DNA of 64,000 nt from Streptomyces olivaceoviridis (GCF_014650115.1 NZ_BMUI01000006.1:1-64000); one strand, 5' to 3'. Shown: positions 43,509-51,460, counted from the stretch's first letter. Translations and numbers: made by a program. Notes: generated from the sequence alone by a model not told the origin.

Positions 43509-43742
43509 ATGGCGACATGCGAAGTGTGCGGCAACGACTACGGAATGACCTTCGAGGTGCACGCGCAGGGCGCGGTGCACGTCTTCGACTGCTTCTCCTG
43601 TGCGATCCACCGCATGGCCCCGATCTGCGAGCACTGCCGGGTGCAGATCATCGGCCAGGGCGTGGAGGTGGAAGGCCACTGGTACTGCGGCGCGCACTGC
43701 GCCCGCCAGGAGGGGAGGGCCGGAATCGTCGACCGGGTCTGA
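43509..43742 (+). CDS. Small zinc-binding protein, LIM-like cysteine pattern
   Basis: A 77-residue protein with CEVCGNDYGMTF, CFSCAIHRM, CEHCRVQII and WYCGAHC, giving eight Cys and a few His that could bind two zinc ions in treble-clef style. It is the third gene in the same direction after the exonuclease (98 bp gap). I know it as a conserved Streptomyces protein without a function. The ATG at 43509 lacks a clear ribosome site. Confidence 0.75.
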   Translation: MATCEVCGNDYGMTFEVHAQGAVHVFDCFSCAIHRMAPICEHCRVQIIGQGVEVEGHWYCGAHCARQEGRAGIVDRV

Positions 43743-43791
43743 CCCGGTACCCGCCCGAATGCGCCCCACGGCCCGGAGGTACCGTCGTGGG

Positions 43792-44589
43792 GTGCACCGC
43801 TACCGCTTCCTGTTGTCCCGCCAGTGGGTGATCCTCACCCTCGTCGCGATCGCGCTGATCCCGACGATGATAAAGCTGGGCTTCTGGCAGCAGCACCGCT
43901 ACGAGCAGCGCACCGCCCGCAACAACCTGGTCTCATCGGCGCTGCACGCCGAGCCGGTCCCGGTCGAGCGGCTGACCTCCCCCGGGCACGCCGTGACCCG
44001 CGCCGACAAGTACCGCACGGTCACCGCGACCGGCACCTTCGAGACCGCCAAGGAGGTCGTGGTCCGGCGCCGGACGAACTCCGACGGCGAGGTCGGCTTC
44101 CACGTCCTCACCCCGTTCGTCCTCGACGACGGCAAGGTGCTGCTCGTCAACCGCGGCTGGATCCCGGCGAACGGCGCGCAGACCGCCTTCCCGAAGATCC
44201 CCGCCCCGCCGGCCGGCCGGACCACCGTCACCGGGCGGCTGATGGCCGACGAGACGACCTCGGCGAGCGGCATCAAGAACGTCGAAGGTCTCCCCGACCG
44301 GCAGATCATGCTGATCAACAGCGCGGAGGAAGCCCGGCGGCTCGGCGCGCGGGTGCTCGGCGGCTACATCCAGCAGACGGCGCCCGAGCCCAAGGGCGGC
44401 TCCCCGGAGCAGATCTCCGACCCGGGCAGCGAGGACGCCCCGCTGAACTACGCGTACATGATCCAGTGGTGGCTGTTCGCGGCAGGCGTGCCGGTCGGCT
44501 GGTGGTTCCTGGTCCGGCGGGAGATCCGCGACCGGCAGGAGGCCGCGGCCCAGCAGCAGTCGGAGGAGAGCGAACCGGCCACGGTGTGA
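43792..44589 (+). CDS. SURF1-family protein
   Basis: A 265-residue membrane protein with a segment at about 11-31 (WVILTLVAIALIPTMIKLGF) and another near 230-250 (YMIQWWLFAAGVPVGWWF). SURF1 proteins help assemble cytochrome c oxidase; FWQQHRYEQR and LVNRGWIPANG are typical family motifs. The GTG at 43792 has GGAGG about 12 nt upstream. The Arg/Glu-rich tail is exposed to the cytosol. Confidence 0.9.
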   Translation: MHRYRFLLSRQWVILTLVAIALIPTMIKLGFWQQHRYEQRTARNNLVSSALHAEPVPVERLTSPGHAVTRADKYRTVTATGTFETAKEVVVRRRTNSDGEVGFHVLTPFVLDDGKVLLVNRGWIPANGAQTAFPKIPAPPAGRTTVTGRLMADETTSASGIKNVEGLPDRQIMLINSAEEARRLGARVLGGYIQQTAPEPKGGSPEQISDPGSEDAPLNYAYMIQWWLFAAGVPVGWWFLVRREIRDRQEAAAQQQSEESEPATV

Positions 44590-44713
44590 GCGGGCGGCGC
44601 CTCCCGGCGAACCACCACCGTGTCAGCGAGCCGCACCACCCAACAAACCCACCGCGCGAGCGGGCCACGTCTACCGGCAGCCGCCACCGTGTGAGCGGGC
44701 GGCGCCTCCCGGC
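44584..44713. repeat. 25-bp direct repeat flanking an intergenic spacer
   Basis: A 25 bp sequence containing GTGAGCGGGCGGCGCCTCCC occurs exactly at 44584-44608 (overlapping the SURF1 stop) and 44689-44713, period 105. The spacer between SURF1 and GH15 genes (230 bp) holds no gene. Confidence 0.6.
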
Positions 44714-44819
44714 CGGCCGGGCGCGGTGTCCCCCGTGCCCCGCCGGCTTCGGCGCGGACACGTCACTCCCCCGGCGCACCACCTGATTGGCCCCCTGGTC
44801 CCCAGGGAAGCCGCATCCC

Positions 44820-46604
44820 GTGAACGCGCGCATCGAGGACTACGCCCTCATCGGCGACGAGCAGACCGCGGCCCTGGTCGGCAAGGACGGCTCGATCGAC
44901 TGGCTGTGCCTGCCGCGCTTCGACTCCGGTTCCTGCTTCGCCCGGCTGCTGGGCGACGAGGACCACGGCTACTGGCGGATCGCGCCGAAGGGGGCGGACG
45001 TCTGCGCCCGCCGCGCCTACCGGACCGACACCCTGGTGCTCGACACCGAGTGGGAGACCGCCGACGGCGTGGTGCGCGTCACCGACCTGATGCCGCAGCG
45101 CGACCGCGCCCCCGACGTCGTACGGATCGTGGAGGGGCTCAGCGGCCGGGTGACCGTCCGCAGCACACTGCGCCTGCGCTTCGACTACGGCTCGGTCATG
45201 CCGTGGGTGCGCCGCTCGGACGGCCACCGGGTGGCCGTCGCCGGGCCGGACTCCGTCTGGCTGCGCGCCGAGCCGGCCGTGCACACCTGGGGCGAGGACT
45301 ACGGCACCCACGCGGAGTTCACCGTCGCGGAGGGCGAGCGGGCCGCGTTCGTGCTCACCTGGCACCCCTCGCACGAGAAACGCCCACCGCTCACCGACCC
45401 GTACGAGGCGCTGGAGAGCAGCGTCACCGACTGGCGGCGCTGGGCCCGCCGGTGCCGGTACGACGGCCCGTACCGGGACGAGGTCGTCCGCTCCCTCATC
45501 ACCCTCAAGGCGCTCACCTACGCCCCGACCGGCGGGATCGTCGCCGCGGCGACCACCTCACTGCCCGAACAGCCGGGCGGCGTGCGCAACTGGGACTACC
45601 GGTACTGCTGGCTGCGCGACTCCACCCTCACGCTCGGCGCGCTGCTCTCGGCCGGCTTCCAGGACGAGGCCGGGGCCTGGCGCGACTGGCTGCTGCGCGC
45701 GGTCGCCGGCAACCCGGCCGACCTTCAGATCATGTACGGCGTCGCGGGCGAGCGGCGGCTGCGGGAGATCGAGCTGCCCTGGCTGCCCGGCTTCGCCGGC
45801 TCCTCCCCCGTACGCGTCGGCAACGGCGCCGTCGACCAGCTCCAGCTGGACGTGTACGGCGAGGTGATGGACTCGCTGTCGCTGGCCCGCTCCTCGGGCC
45901 TGCCCACGAAGCCGCACATGTGGGCCATGCAACGCTCGCTGATGACGTTCCTGGAGTCGGCGTGGCGGCAGCCAGACGAGGGCCTGTGGGAGGTGCGCGG
46001 CGGCCGGCGCCAGTTCGTGCACTCCAAGGTGATGGTGTGGGTGGCCGCCGACCGGGCCGTGAAGACCCTGGAGCGGCACCGGACGTTGCGGGGCGACCTG
46101 GAGGGCTGGCGCCGGCTGCGCGACGAGGTGCACCGCGAGGTCTGCGAGAAGGGCTTCGACCGGGAGCGCAACACGTTCACCCAGTACTACGGTTCCCGGG
46201 AGCTCGACGCCTCCCTGCTGCTCATCCCGCGCGTCGGGTTCCTGCCGCCGGACGACCCGCGGGTGGTCGGCACGGTCGACGCGATCCGCGACGACCTCGG
46301 CCACGACGGCTTCCTGCGCCGTTACGACACCGAGGACTCGGTGATCGACGGCCTGCCGAGCGGCGAGGGCGCCTTCCTGGCCTGCTCGTTCTGGCTGGCG
46401 GACGCGCTGCACCTGACCGGCCGGACGAAGGACGCCCGGGAGCTGTTCGACCGGCTGGTGGGCCTGTGCAACGACGTGGGCCTGCTGGCCGAGGAGTACG
46501 ACCCCGTGGACGGCTGCCAGCTGGGCAACTTCCCGCAGGCGTTCAGCCACGTCGGCCTGGTGAACACCGCGCTGATCCTCTACGGGGACGACCGGGCAGG
46601 ATAG
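44820..46604 (+). CDS. Glycoside hydrolase family 15 protein
   Basis: A 594-residue cytosolic GH15 enzyme (glucoamylase/trehalase type). The beta-domain starts with ARIEDYALIGDEQTAALVG, and the (alpha/alpha)6 barrel includes NWDYRYCWLRDSTLTLGALL and the later EEYDPVDGCQLGNFPQAFSH with the catalytic acid/base Glu. Related actinobacterial members hydrolyse trehalose; the substrate here is not established. GTG 44820 follows AGGGAAG. An SDR gene follows 5 bp downstream. Confidence 0.92.
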   Translation: MNARIEDYALIGDEQTAALVGKDGSIDWLCLPRFDSGSCFARLLGDEDHGYWRIAPKGADVCARRAYRTDTLVLDTEWETADGVVRVTDLMPQRDRAPDVVRIVEGLSGRVTVRSTLRLRFDYGSVMPWVRRSDGHRVAVAGPDSVWLRAEPAVHTWGEDYGTHAEFTVAEGERAAFVLTWHPSHEKRPPLTDPYEALESSVTDWRRWARRCRYDGPYRDEVVRSLITLKALTYAPTGGIVAAATTSLPEQPGGVRNWDYRYCWLRDSTLTLGALLSAGFQDEAGAWRDWLLRAVAGNPADLQIMYGVAGERRLREIELPWLPGFAGSSPVRVGNGAVDQLQLDVYGEVMDSLSLARSSGLPTKPHMWAMQRSLMTFLESAWRQPDEGLWEVRGGRRQFVHSKVMVWVAADRAVKTLERHRTLRGDLEGWRRLRDEVHREVCEKGFDRERNTFTQYYGSRELDASLLLIPRVGFLPPDDPRVVGTVDAIRDDLGHDGFLRRYDTEDSVIDGLPSGEGAFLACSFWLADALHLTGRTKDARELFDRLVGLCNDVGLLAEEYDPVDGCQLGNFPQAFSHVGLVNTALILYGDDRAG

Positions 46605-46609
46605 GGACC

Positions 46610-47365
46610 ATGGATCTTGGACTGAAGGACCGGGTGTACGTCGTCACCGGAGCGACGCGCGGGCTGGGCAACGCCACCGCGCGGGAACTCGTCGCCGACG
46701 GGGCGAAGGTGGTCGTCACCGGCCGGGACGAGCAGCGGGTCGCCGAAGCGGCCACCGAACTGGGCCCGAACGCGGTGGGCGTGGCCGTGGACAACGCCGA
46801 CGCGGAGGCTCCCGAGCGGCTGATCGCCGCCGCCCGGGAGAACTTCGGCGGCTTCCACGGCGTGCTGGTGAGCGTGGGCGGGCCGCCGCCGGGGTTCGTC
46901 GCCGACAACACCGACGAGCAGTGGCGGGCCGCGTTCGAGTCGGTGTTCCTCGGCGCGGTACGGGTCGCCCGCGCGGCGGCGGCCGAGCTGGAGGAGGGCG
47001 GGGTCATCGGGTTCGTGCTGTCGGGCTCGGTGTACGAGCCGATCCCGGGGCTGACCGTGTCCAACGGGCTGCGGCCCGGACTCGCCGGCTTCGCCAAGTC
47101 GATCGCCGACGAGCTGGGACCGCGCGGCATCCGCGTGGTCGGCCTGCTGCCGGGACGCATCGCCACCGACCGCATGCGGGAGCTGGACGGACTGTCCGCC
47201 GACCCGGAGGCCACCCGGGCCGCGAACGAGTCCCGCATTCCGTTGCGCAGGTACGGGACGCCCGAGGAGTTCGGACGGACGGCTGCGTTCCTGCTGTCCC
47301 CGGCGGCCTCCTACGTGACGGGGGTCATGGTGCCGGTGGACGGCGGGACGCGGCACGGGTTCTAG
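46610..47365 (+). CDS. SDR-family protein with degenerate catalytic site
   Basis: A 251-residue short-chain dehydrogenase. The cofactor loop TGATRGLG and the C-terminal YVTGVMVPVDGGTRHGF are normal. In the catalytic segment the expected Tyr-x3-Lys is replaced: SNGLRPGLAGFAKSI puts Asn and Arg where Tyr and Lys usually stand, so it may bind nucleotide without classic oxidoreductase activity. The gene follows the GH15 gene at 5 bp, suggesting an operon. Confidence 0.85.
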   Translation: MDLGLKDRVYVVTGATRGLGNATARELVADGAKVVVTGRDEQRVAEAATELGPNAVGVAVDNADAEAPERLIAAARENFGGFHGVLVSVGGPPPGFVADNTDEQWRAAFESVFLGAVRVARAAAAELEEGGVIGFVLSGSVYEPIPGLTVSNGLRPGLAGFAKSIADELGPRGIRVVGLLPGRIATDRMRELDGLSADPEATRAANESRIPLRRYGTPEEFGRTAAFLLSPAASYVTGVMVPVDGGTRHGF

Positions 47366-47377
47366 GAACCGCGGCCG

Positions 47378-47956
47378 TCACGTCACCCGCTCCGCGCGGT
47401 GTCTGACCTCGCCCAGCCGGACCTCCGCCGGAAGCGACGCCAGGCCCGCCGACTCGCGCGCGTGGGTCAGGGCTTCGGTGGTGAACGTGGTCAGGGCCCC
47501 GGCCGGGGCCGCGTCCGCTTCCAGCCGGAGCCAGGCCCGCACCACCGGAGCCGTACGGCGGCCCCGCAGGAGGACGCGCGCCCGGGCCACGCCCGGCTGG
47601 GCCGCCGCTTCGGCCGCCAGGGCGTCCTGGAGGGCCGCGCCCCGCAGGTACGCGTCCCCGCCGTCGCCGGTGTCGATCAGCAGCTCGGTCAGCCGACGGC
47701 GGCGCAGCGCCGCCGTCAGCCAGGCCAGGGCGAGCAGGACGAGGACGGTCAGGGCGGCGATGACCGCCGGCCACCACCAGGAGGCGTTCCGCCAGTGGGT
47801 GCGTTCGGCCCTGCTGAGCAGGACGTCGTGCGGACCGGTGTGCGGCCACCAGGAGGGAGGTCGCACGCCCAGCCCGACGGCCAGGACCGCGCCGCCGAGG
47901 GCGAGCAGCAGCAGACCGGTGAGGGCCAGCAGGACGCGGTGGAGACCGCCGCGCAT
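47378..47956 (-). CDS. AmaP-like membrane anchor of the Asp23 envelope system
   Basis: A 192-residue protein with two membrane segments (about 7-30 and 62-85; VIAALTVLVLLALAWLTAAL is part of the second) and a soluble tail with an Asp23-like look (GVARARVLLRGRRTAPVVRA). AmaP anchors Asp23 at the membrane in Firmicutes. It is the last gene of the operon and begins 5 bp after the DUF6286 stop, with AAGGGG before the ATG. Confidence 0.8.
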   Translation of the reverse strand: MRGGLHRVLLALTGLLLLALGGAVLAVGLGVRPPSWWPHTGPHDVLLSRAERTHWRNASWWWPAVIAALTVLVLLALAWLTAALRRRRLTELLIDTGDGGDAYLRGAALQDALAAEAAAQPGVARARVLLRGRRTAPVVRAWLRLEADAAPAGALTTFTTEALTHARESAGLASLPAEVRLGEVRHRAERVT

Positions 47957-47961
47957 CGCGC

Positions 47962-48627
47962 TCACCCCTTCCGTCCGGGCCGGGCCACGCGCACGGCCGC
48001 CCTGGGCGGGTGCGCCAGGCCGAGGTCCCGGACCGCCTCGGCGAGCGCGGTGTCCAGGTCGGCCCGTACGTCGTCCGGGTCCCGGAAGTGCGAGGCCACC
48101 CGGACGTCGGCCTTCCGGCGGCCCATCCGCACCCGTGCCGCGCGTACGCCGGACACCTCCACGACCCGGTCGCGCAGGAACAGCGCCGCCGCTCCGCGCC
48201 GGATCGCGGCCCGGACGTCGGGGTGCGGGCGCCGCATCGGCAGCAGGTCGCGCAGGCCGGGGGTGACCGCGAGGACGATCAGCCACAGGCCGAGCGCGGC
48301 GGCGACGCCCGCGCCGACCCGTACCCAGAGGTCGTCCAGGGGTCGTTCGGCGAGCTGCCGGGCGAGGGCGCGGCGCCAGCGCATCGCGGGGCGGTGGGCG
48401 CGCACGGCGGCGATGTCGTACAGCAGGAGTCCGGCACCGGCCGTCAGCAGGGCGGCGACGAGGGCGGCGGGGGCGCGGCGCGGCGACCAGAACCGGCCGC
48501 TGCCCTTCCCGGCGGGCGGTGCGCCACCGGGCGGCTCGGCGACGGCCGGGGTGCCCCGCGTCTCGCTCATCGGTCCGTCCCCTGAGGCGTCGTACTCTTC
48601 GGCCGGTCCCTGACCCGACGTACTCAT
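47962..48627 (-). CDS. DUF6286 membrane protein
   Basis: A 221-residue protein with two membrane segments (AALVAALLTAGAGLLLYDI, about 54-72, and VGAGVAAALGLWLIVLAVTP, about 103-122) followed by a basic tail. It belongs to DUF6286, found in Streptomyces Asp23 operons. The start is uncertain: ATG 48627 follows a tandem repeat of start codons, while an in-frame ATG at 48570 (MSETRG) may be the ancestral start. Confidence 0.82.
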   Translation of the reverse strand: MSTSGQGPAEEYDASGDGPMSETRGTPAVAEPPGGAPPAGKGSGRFWSPRRAPAALVAALLTAGAGLLLYDIAAVRAHRPAMRWRRALARQLAERPLDDLWVRVGAGVAAALGLWLIVLAVTPGLRDLLPMRRPHPDVRAAIRRGAAALFLRDRVVEVSGVRAARVRMGRRKADVRVASHFRDPDDVRADLDTALAEAVRDLGLAHPPRAAVRVARPGRKG

Positions 48628-48656
48628 CGGCCGGCCCCCTGACCCGTCGTGCTCAT
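48624..48656 (-). CDS. 10-codon leader ORF B (MSTTGQGAGR)
   Basis: ATG 48656 overlaps the stop of leader ORF A, and its TGA overlaps ATG 48627 of the DUF6286 gene. It arose from the same repeat and has a GGGGG-rich site upstream. Translation is not proven. Confidence 0.45.
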   Translation of the reverse strand: MSTTGQGAGR

Positions 48657-48685
48657 CGCTCCGTCCCCTGACGCGTCTCGCTCAT
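48653..48685 (-). CDS. 10-codon leader ORF A (MSETRQGTER)
   Basis: ATG 48685 overlaps the Asp23 stop (ATGA at 48682-48685), and its own TGA overlaps the ATG of leader ORF B. It is made by the tandem repeat. It could reinitiate ribosomes along the operon or be a non-functional duplication product. Confidence 0.45.
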   Translation of the reverse strand: MSETRQGTER

Positions 48686-49068
48686 CGGTCAGTCCCCTGC
48701 CCCGTCGTCGGGTGCAGTCGTTCCACCTCGACGGCGACCTCCGGCACCCGCATGTCCGTCAACGCGCCCACGCGCGCGGTGACATGGCGGCGTACGGCGG
48801 CACAGCGGGCGCCGATGTCACCGGGGTAGCCGAGTTCGACGCGGACACGGACCCGGGCCGTCTGCTGGGCCACGACGACCGTGGCGTGCGGCGCGGCGGC
48901 GGGACCGGGCAGCGGCGCGAGGGCCTCGCGGGCGGCCTGCGCGGCGATCTTGGCCACGACCCGGTCGGCGATCCGGGTGGCGCCGCGCTCGGCCGGCGGG
49001 ACGAGGGGTGGCGCCGGGGACGGCGTGCCGGTGTCGGGTGTGCCGGTCCCGGCGCTCACCGGGGTCAC
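48682..49068 (-). CDS. Asp23/Gls24 family envelope stress protein 2
   Basis: A 128-residue Asp23-like protein. After a Pro/Gly-rich N-terminus it reads RIADRVVAKIAAQAAREALA, then VVVAQQTARVRVRVELGYPG, the family core. The C-terminus TTGQGTDR is the template of the tandem repeat downstream. Its ATG overlaps the stop of the small membrane protein gene (ATGA at 49065-49068). Asp23 proteins polymerise at the membrane under cell-wall stress in Firmicutes. Confidence 0.85.
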   Translation of the reverse strand: MTPVSAGTGTPDTGTPSPAPPLVPPAERGATRIADRVVAKIAAQAAREALAPLPGPAAAPHATVVVAQQTARVRVRVELGYPGDIGARCAAVRRHVTARVGALTDMRVPEVAVEVERLHPTTGQGTDR

Positions 49069-49259
49069 CGCCGCCGGTCCCGCCGCTCGTGGCGGGTGCG
49101 GAAGACGTCACCGAATTCCAGATCGCCGTCGGCGAACCGGCCGGCGAGGAAGCCGACGGCGCCCAGCGCCGCGACCAGGAGGAAGGCGCCGAAGCCGCCG
49201 AAGTAGCCGGCGAACCCCAACGCCATCCCGGCGATCATGCCGACCACGGCCATGCTCAT
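49065..49259 (-). CDS. Small DUF2273-like membrane protein
   Basis: A 64-residue protein with two closely spaced hydrophobic segments (VVGMIAGMALGFAGYFG and FGAFLLVAALGAVGFLAG) and a charged tail ending RHERRDRRR. Its place in an Asp23 operon and its size fit the DUF2273 partner found in Firmicutes. It overlaps the next gene by 4 nt. Confidence 0.8.
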   Translation of the reverse strand: MSMAVVGMIAGMALGFAGYFGGFGAFLLVAALGAVGFLAGRFADGDLEFGDVFRTRHERRDRRR

Positions 49260-49305
49260 GCGGCGCTCCTCAGCTCTTCGGGCGTGCGGTCTTTGGTGCC
49301 GGGTG

Positions 49306-49776
49306 TCACTGGATCCGGAGCTCGGTCTCCTCTTCCTCCTCCTCGGGCAGCTTGACGTCGCTGACCGCGATGTTGACCTCGACCACCTCCAGGCCGGTCA
49401 TGCGTTCCACGGCGGCGATCACGTTCTCCCGCACGGCGCGGGCGACATCGGCGATCGCGACGCCGTAGTCCACGACGATCTCCAGGTCGAGCGCGGTCTG
49501 CACCTCGCCGACCTCGGCCTTGACGCCCCGGGTCACCGACTTGCCGCCGCCGGGCACCCGGTCCCGAACGGCGCCGAAGGTGCGGGCGAGGCCGCTGCCC
49601 ATGGCGTGGACGCCGACCACGTCCCGGGCGGCGAGCCCGGCGATCTTCTCCACCACGCCGTCGGCGATGGTGGTGCGGCCCCGGGTCCCCGGGTCGCCGC
49701 CGCCGCGCCGGGTGGCCTTGCGGGCCGGCGCCTGCGATTCGTGGCCGCCTTCAGGGGTGATTGTCGTGTCGGTCAT
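49306..49776 (-). CDS. Asp23/Gls24 family envelope stress protein 1
   Basis: A 156-residue Asp23 protein. The core is TTIADGVVEKIAGLAARDVV then GVKAEVGEVQTALDLEIVVD and VRENVIAAVERMTGLEVVEVN. The C-terminus is Glu-rich (PEEEEEETELRIQ). It heads the minus-strand operon 49776-47378 and is divergent from the gene at 49880, sharing a 103 bp promoter region. Confidence 0.9.
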   Translation of the reverse strand: MTDTTITPEGGHESQAPARKATRRGGGDPGTRGRTTIADGVVEKIAGLAARDVVGVHAMGSGLARTFGAVRDRVPGGGKSVTRGVKAEVGEVQTALDLEIVVDYGVAIADVARAVRENVIAAVERMTGLEVVEVNIAVSDVKLPEEEEEETELRIQ

Positions 49777-49879
49777 CGCCGTACGTCCCTTTCGGTCCTC
49801 GCCCCGCCCGGTCGTCGTCCTCCGACCACGGTAAGCAAGGTTGCGCCGCCGCGCGCCGTGGATACGGCAGGCTGGTGGA

Positions 49880-50626
49880 ATGACGGTGGACCGGTGGACC
49901 CAGTTGGTGCGGCATCAGGTGGGGCTGGGCAGGCTGTTGCCGCTCGGCGGCCCGCGCGACGGCGCGTGGATCACGGAGGAGGCGGCCGGGGCGGTGCTGC
50001 GGCGCGCGGCGGCGGACGGGGCGCCGGGGGTGCGCCTGGGCGCGCTGCGGATCGCGCTCGCCGATCCGCGGGACGTGCCGGAGCCCGTCGTGCCGGCACC
50101 GCCGAGCGCGCTGCCACCGGGCCCGCTGCGCGTGACGGCGGACTTCGCCGCGACGGCCGTCGAGCCGTTGCCGACGGCGGCGTCCCGGCTGCGGCTCGTC
50201 CTGGCGGAGGCCGCGACGGAACGGCTCGGCCTCGCGGTCACGGAGATCGATCTGCGGGCGACGGACCTGCTGGAGCCGGAGTTGCCGGAGCCTGACCTGC
50301 TGGAGCCGGCCGCCCCGGCGGGCGGCGCACCGCAACCGCCACCCGCCCGCGAGCCGGTGGGCACGGACGGGGCCGCCGTGACGGAGGCGGCCCTGGCCGT
50401 CCCCGGGGTGCTCCGGCTGACGGGGTCCCTGGGCGGCCCGGGCCGGGCGGTGCACATCGAGGAGCACGCCGGCGCGGCCGCCCTGCCACGCCGTCACATC
50501 CGCGTGGAACTGGCGACGGACGCGACCCACCGAGCCGTGGACGTGGCCCGGCAGGTCCGCGCGGCCGTACGGGACGCCCTGCCGGACCACCCGACGGTGG
50601 CGGTGCTGGTCACCGCGGTGGACTGA
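49880..50626 (+). CDS. Asp23-locus protein (nucleopolyhedrovirus P10 family label), unknown function
   Basis: A 248-residue protein with no signal or membrane segment. Streptomyces annotation sometimes calls it a nucleopolyhedrovirus P10 family protein, a misleading label. Both halves end in a beta-rich segment resembling the Asp23 core (AALAVPGVLRLTGSL and VARQVRAAVRDALPDHPTVA), separated by an acidic Leu/Pro/Glu repeat (LLEPELPEPDLLEP). It is divergent from the Asp23 operon, so a structural partner is plausible. Confidence 0.7.
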   Translation: MTVDRWTQLVRHQVGLGRLLPLGGPRDGAWITEEAAGAVLRRAAADGAPGVRLGALRIALADPRDVPEPVVPAPPSALPPGPLRVTADFAATAVEPLPTAASRLRLVLAEAATERLGLAVTEIDLRATDLLEPELPEPDLLEPAAPAGGAPQPPPAREPVGTDGAAVTEAALAVPGVLRLTGSLGGPGRAVHIEEHAGAAALPRRHIRVELATDATHRAVDVARQVRAAVRDALPDHPTVAVLVTAVD

Positions 50627-50656
50627 CCGGCTGTCGGTGCCCGAGCGGCTGTCGGC

Positions 50657-51460
50657 TCATTCGCCGAGGCCGGCCAGGTCCCGCAGCCGTCGAGCCTGGG
50701 CGGCCCGCTCGGCCGCGCGCTGCTCCTCGTAGGTCCGGTCGAGGGCACCACGAAGCAACGCCTTGGTCTCCACCACCGCGTCCCGTGGCGCCGCCATGAT
50801 CGCCGCCGCCAGGTCCCGCACGGCCCCGTCCAGTTCCCCGGCGGGCACGGCGAGACTCGCCAGCCCGCTCGACACCGCTTCCTCGGCGCCGACGAACCGC
50901 CCGGTCACGCAGATCTCCAGCGCACGGGCGTACCCGACGAGGCCCACCAGCGGGTGGGTGCCCGTCAGATCGGGGACAAGGCCGAGGCTGGTCTCGCGCA
51001 TGGCGAACTGCACGTCGTCGGCGACGACGCGGAGGTCGCAGCCGAGCGCGAGCTGGAAGCCGGCCCCGATGGAATGCCCCTGGACAGCGGCGATGGACAC
51101 GATGTCGGTCCGCCGCCACCAGGTGAACGCCTCCTGGTATCCGGCGATGGTCGCGTCGATCCCGGCGTCGTCACGACGCGCGAGATCGATGAAGGTCGGC
51201 TCGCCCGGAATCCCCTCCGGGGTGAACATCTGGCGGTCCAGCCCGGCGGAGAAGGACTTGCCCTCGCCACGCAGCACGACGACCCGGACGGAGCCCGGCA
51301 GCAGCCGCCCGGCCTCGGCGAGCGCCCGCCACAGGGCGGGGCTCTGCGCGTTGCGCTTGGCCGGGTTGGTCAGCGTCACCGTGGCGAGCGCGTCGTCGAC
51401 GGTGAGCCGTACGCCGTCCTTGTCGAGTGCGGGAGCGAGGTCCTGCTCGGGCGAAGCCAT
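50657..51460 (-). CDS. Enoyl-CoA hydratase/isomerase family protein
   Basis: A 267-residue crotonase-fold enzyme. The oxyanion-hole motifs are KSFSAGLD and GHSIGAGFQLALGCD, and the catalytic-Glu region reads RETSLGLVPDLTGTHPL. It hydrates enoyl-CoA in beta-oxidation or acts on a related acyl-CoA. The convergent neighbour is the gene at 49880. The ATG at 51460 has GGAGGCGCC before it. Confidence 0.92.
   Translation of the reverse strand: MASPEQDLAPALDKDGVRLTVDDALATVTLTNPAKRNAQSPALWRALAEAGRLLPGSVRVVVLRGEGKSFSAGLDRQMFTPEGIPGEPTFIDLARRDDAGIDATIAGYQEAFTWWRRTDIVSIAAVQGHSIGAGFQLALGCDLRVVADDVQFAMRETSLGLVPDLTGTHPLVGLVGYARALEICVTGRFVGAEEAVSSGLASLAVPAGELDGAVRDLAAAIMAAPRDAVVETKALLRGALDRTYEEQRAAERAAQARRLRDLAGLGE

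Larger units (their letters stand above)
48566..48709 (-). repeat. Five tandem 28-29 bp copies of a stop/start junction
   Basis: Units at 48566-48594, 48595-48622, 48623-48651, 48652-48680 and 48681-48709 share a CAGGGG ribosome-site-like core and an ATGAG end (minus strand). Unit 5 spans the end of the Asp23 gene and unit 1 the region of ATG 48570. Unit 2 has lost its ATG. Each unit shifts frame, producing nested ATGA overlaps. Confidence 0.85.

Noticed and set aside
48566..48709. CRISPR array for the five 29-bp repeats
   Set aside because: The copies abut without unique spacers and derive from a gene junction. No cas genes are present.
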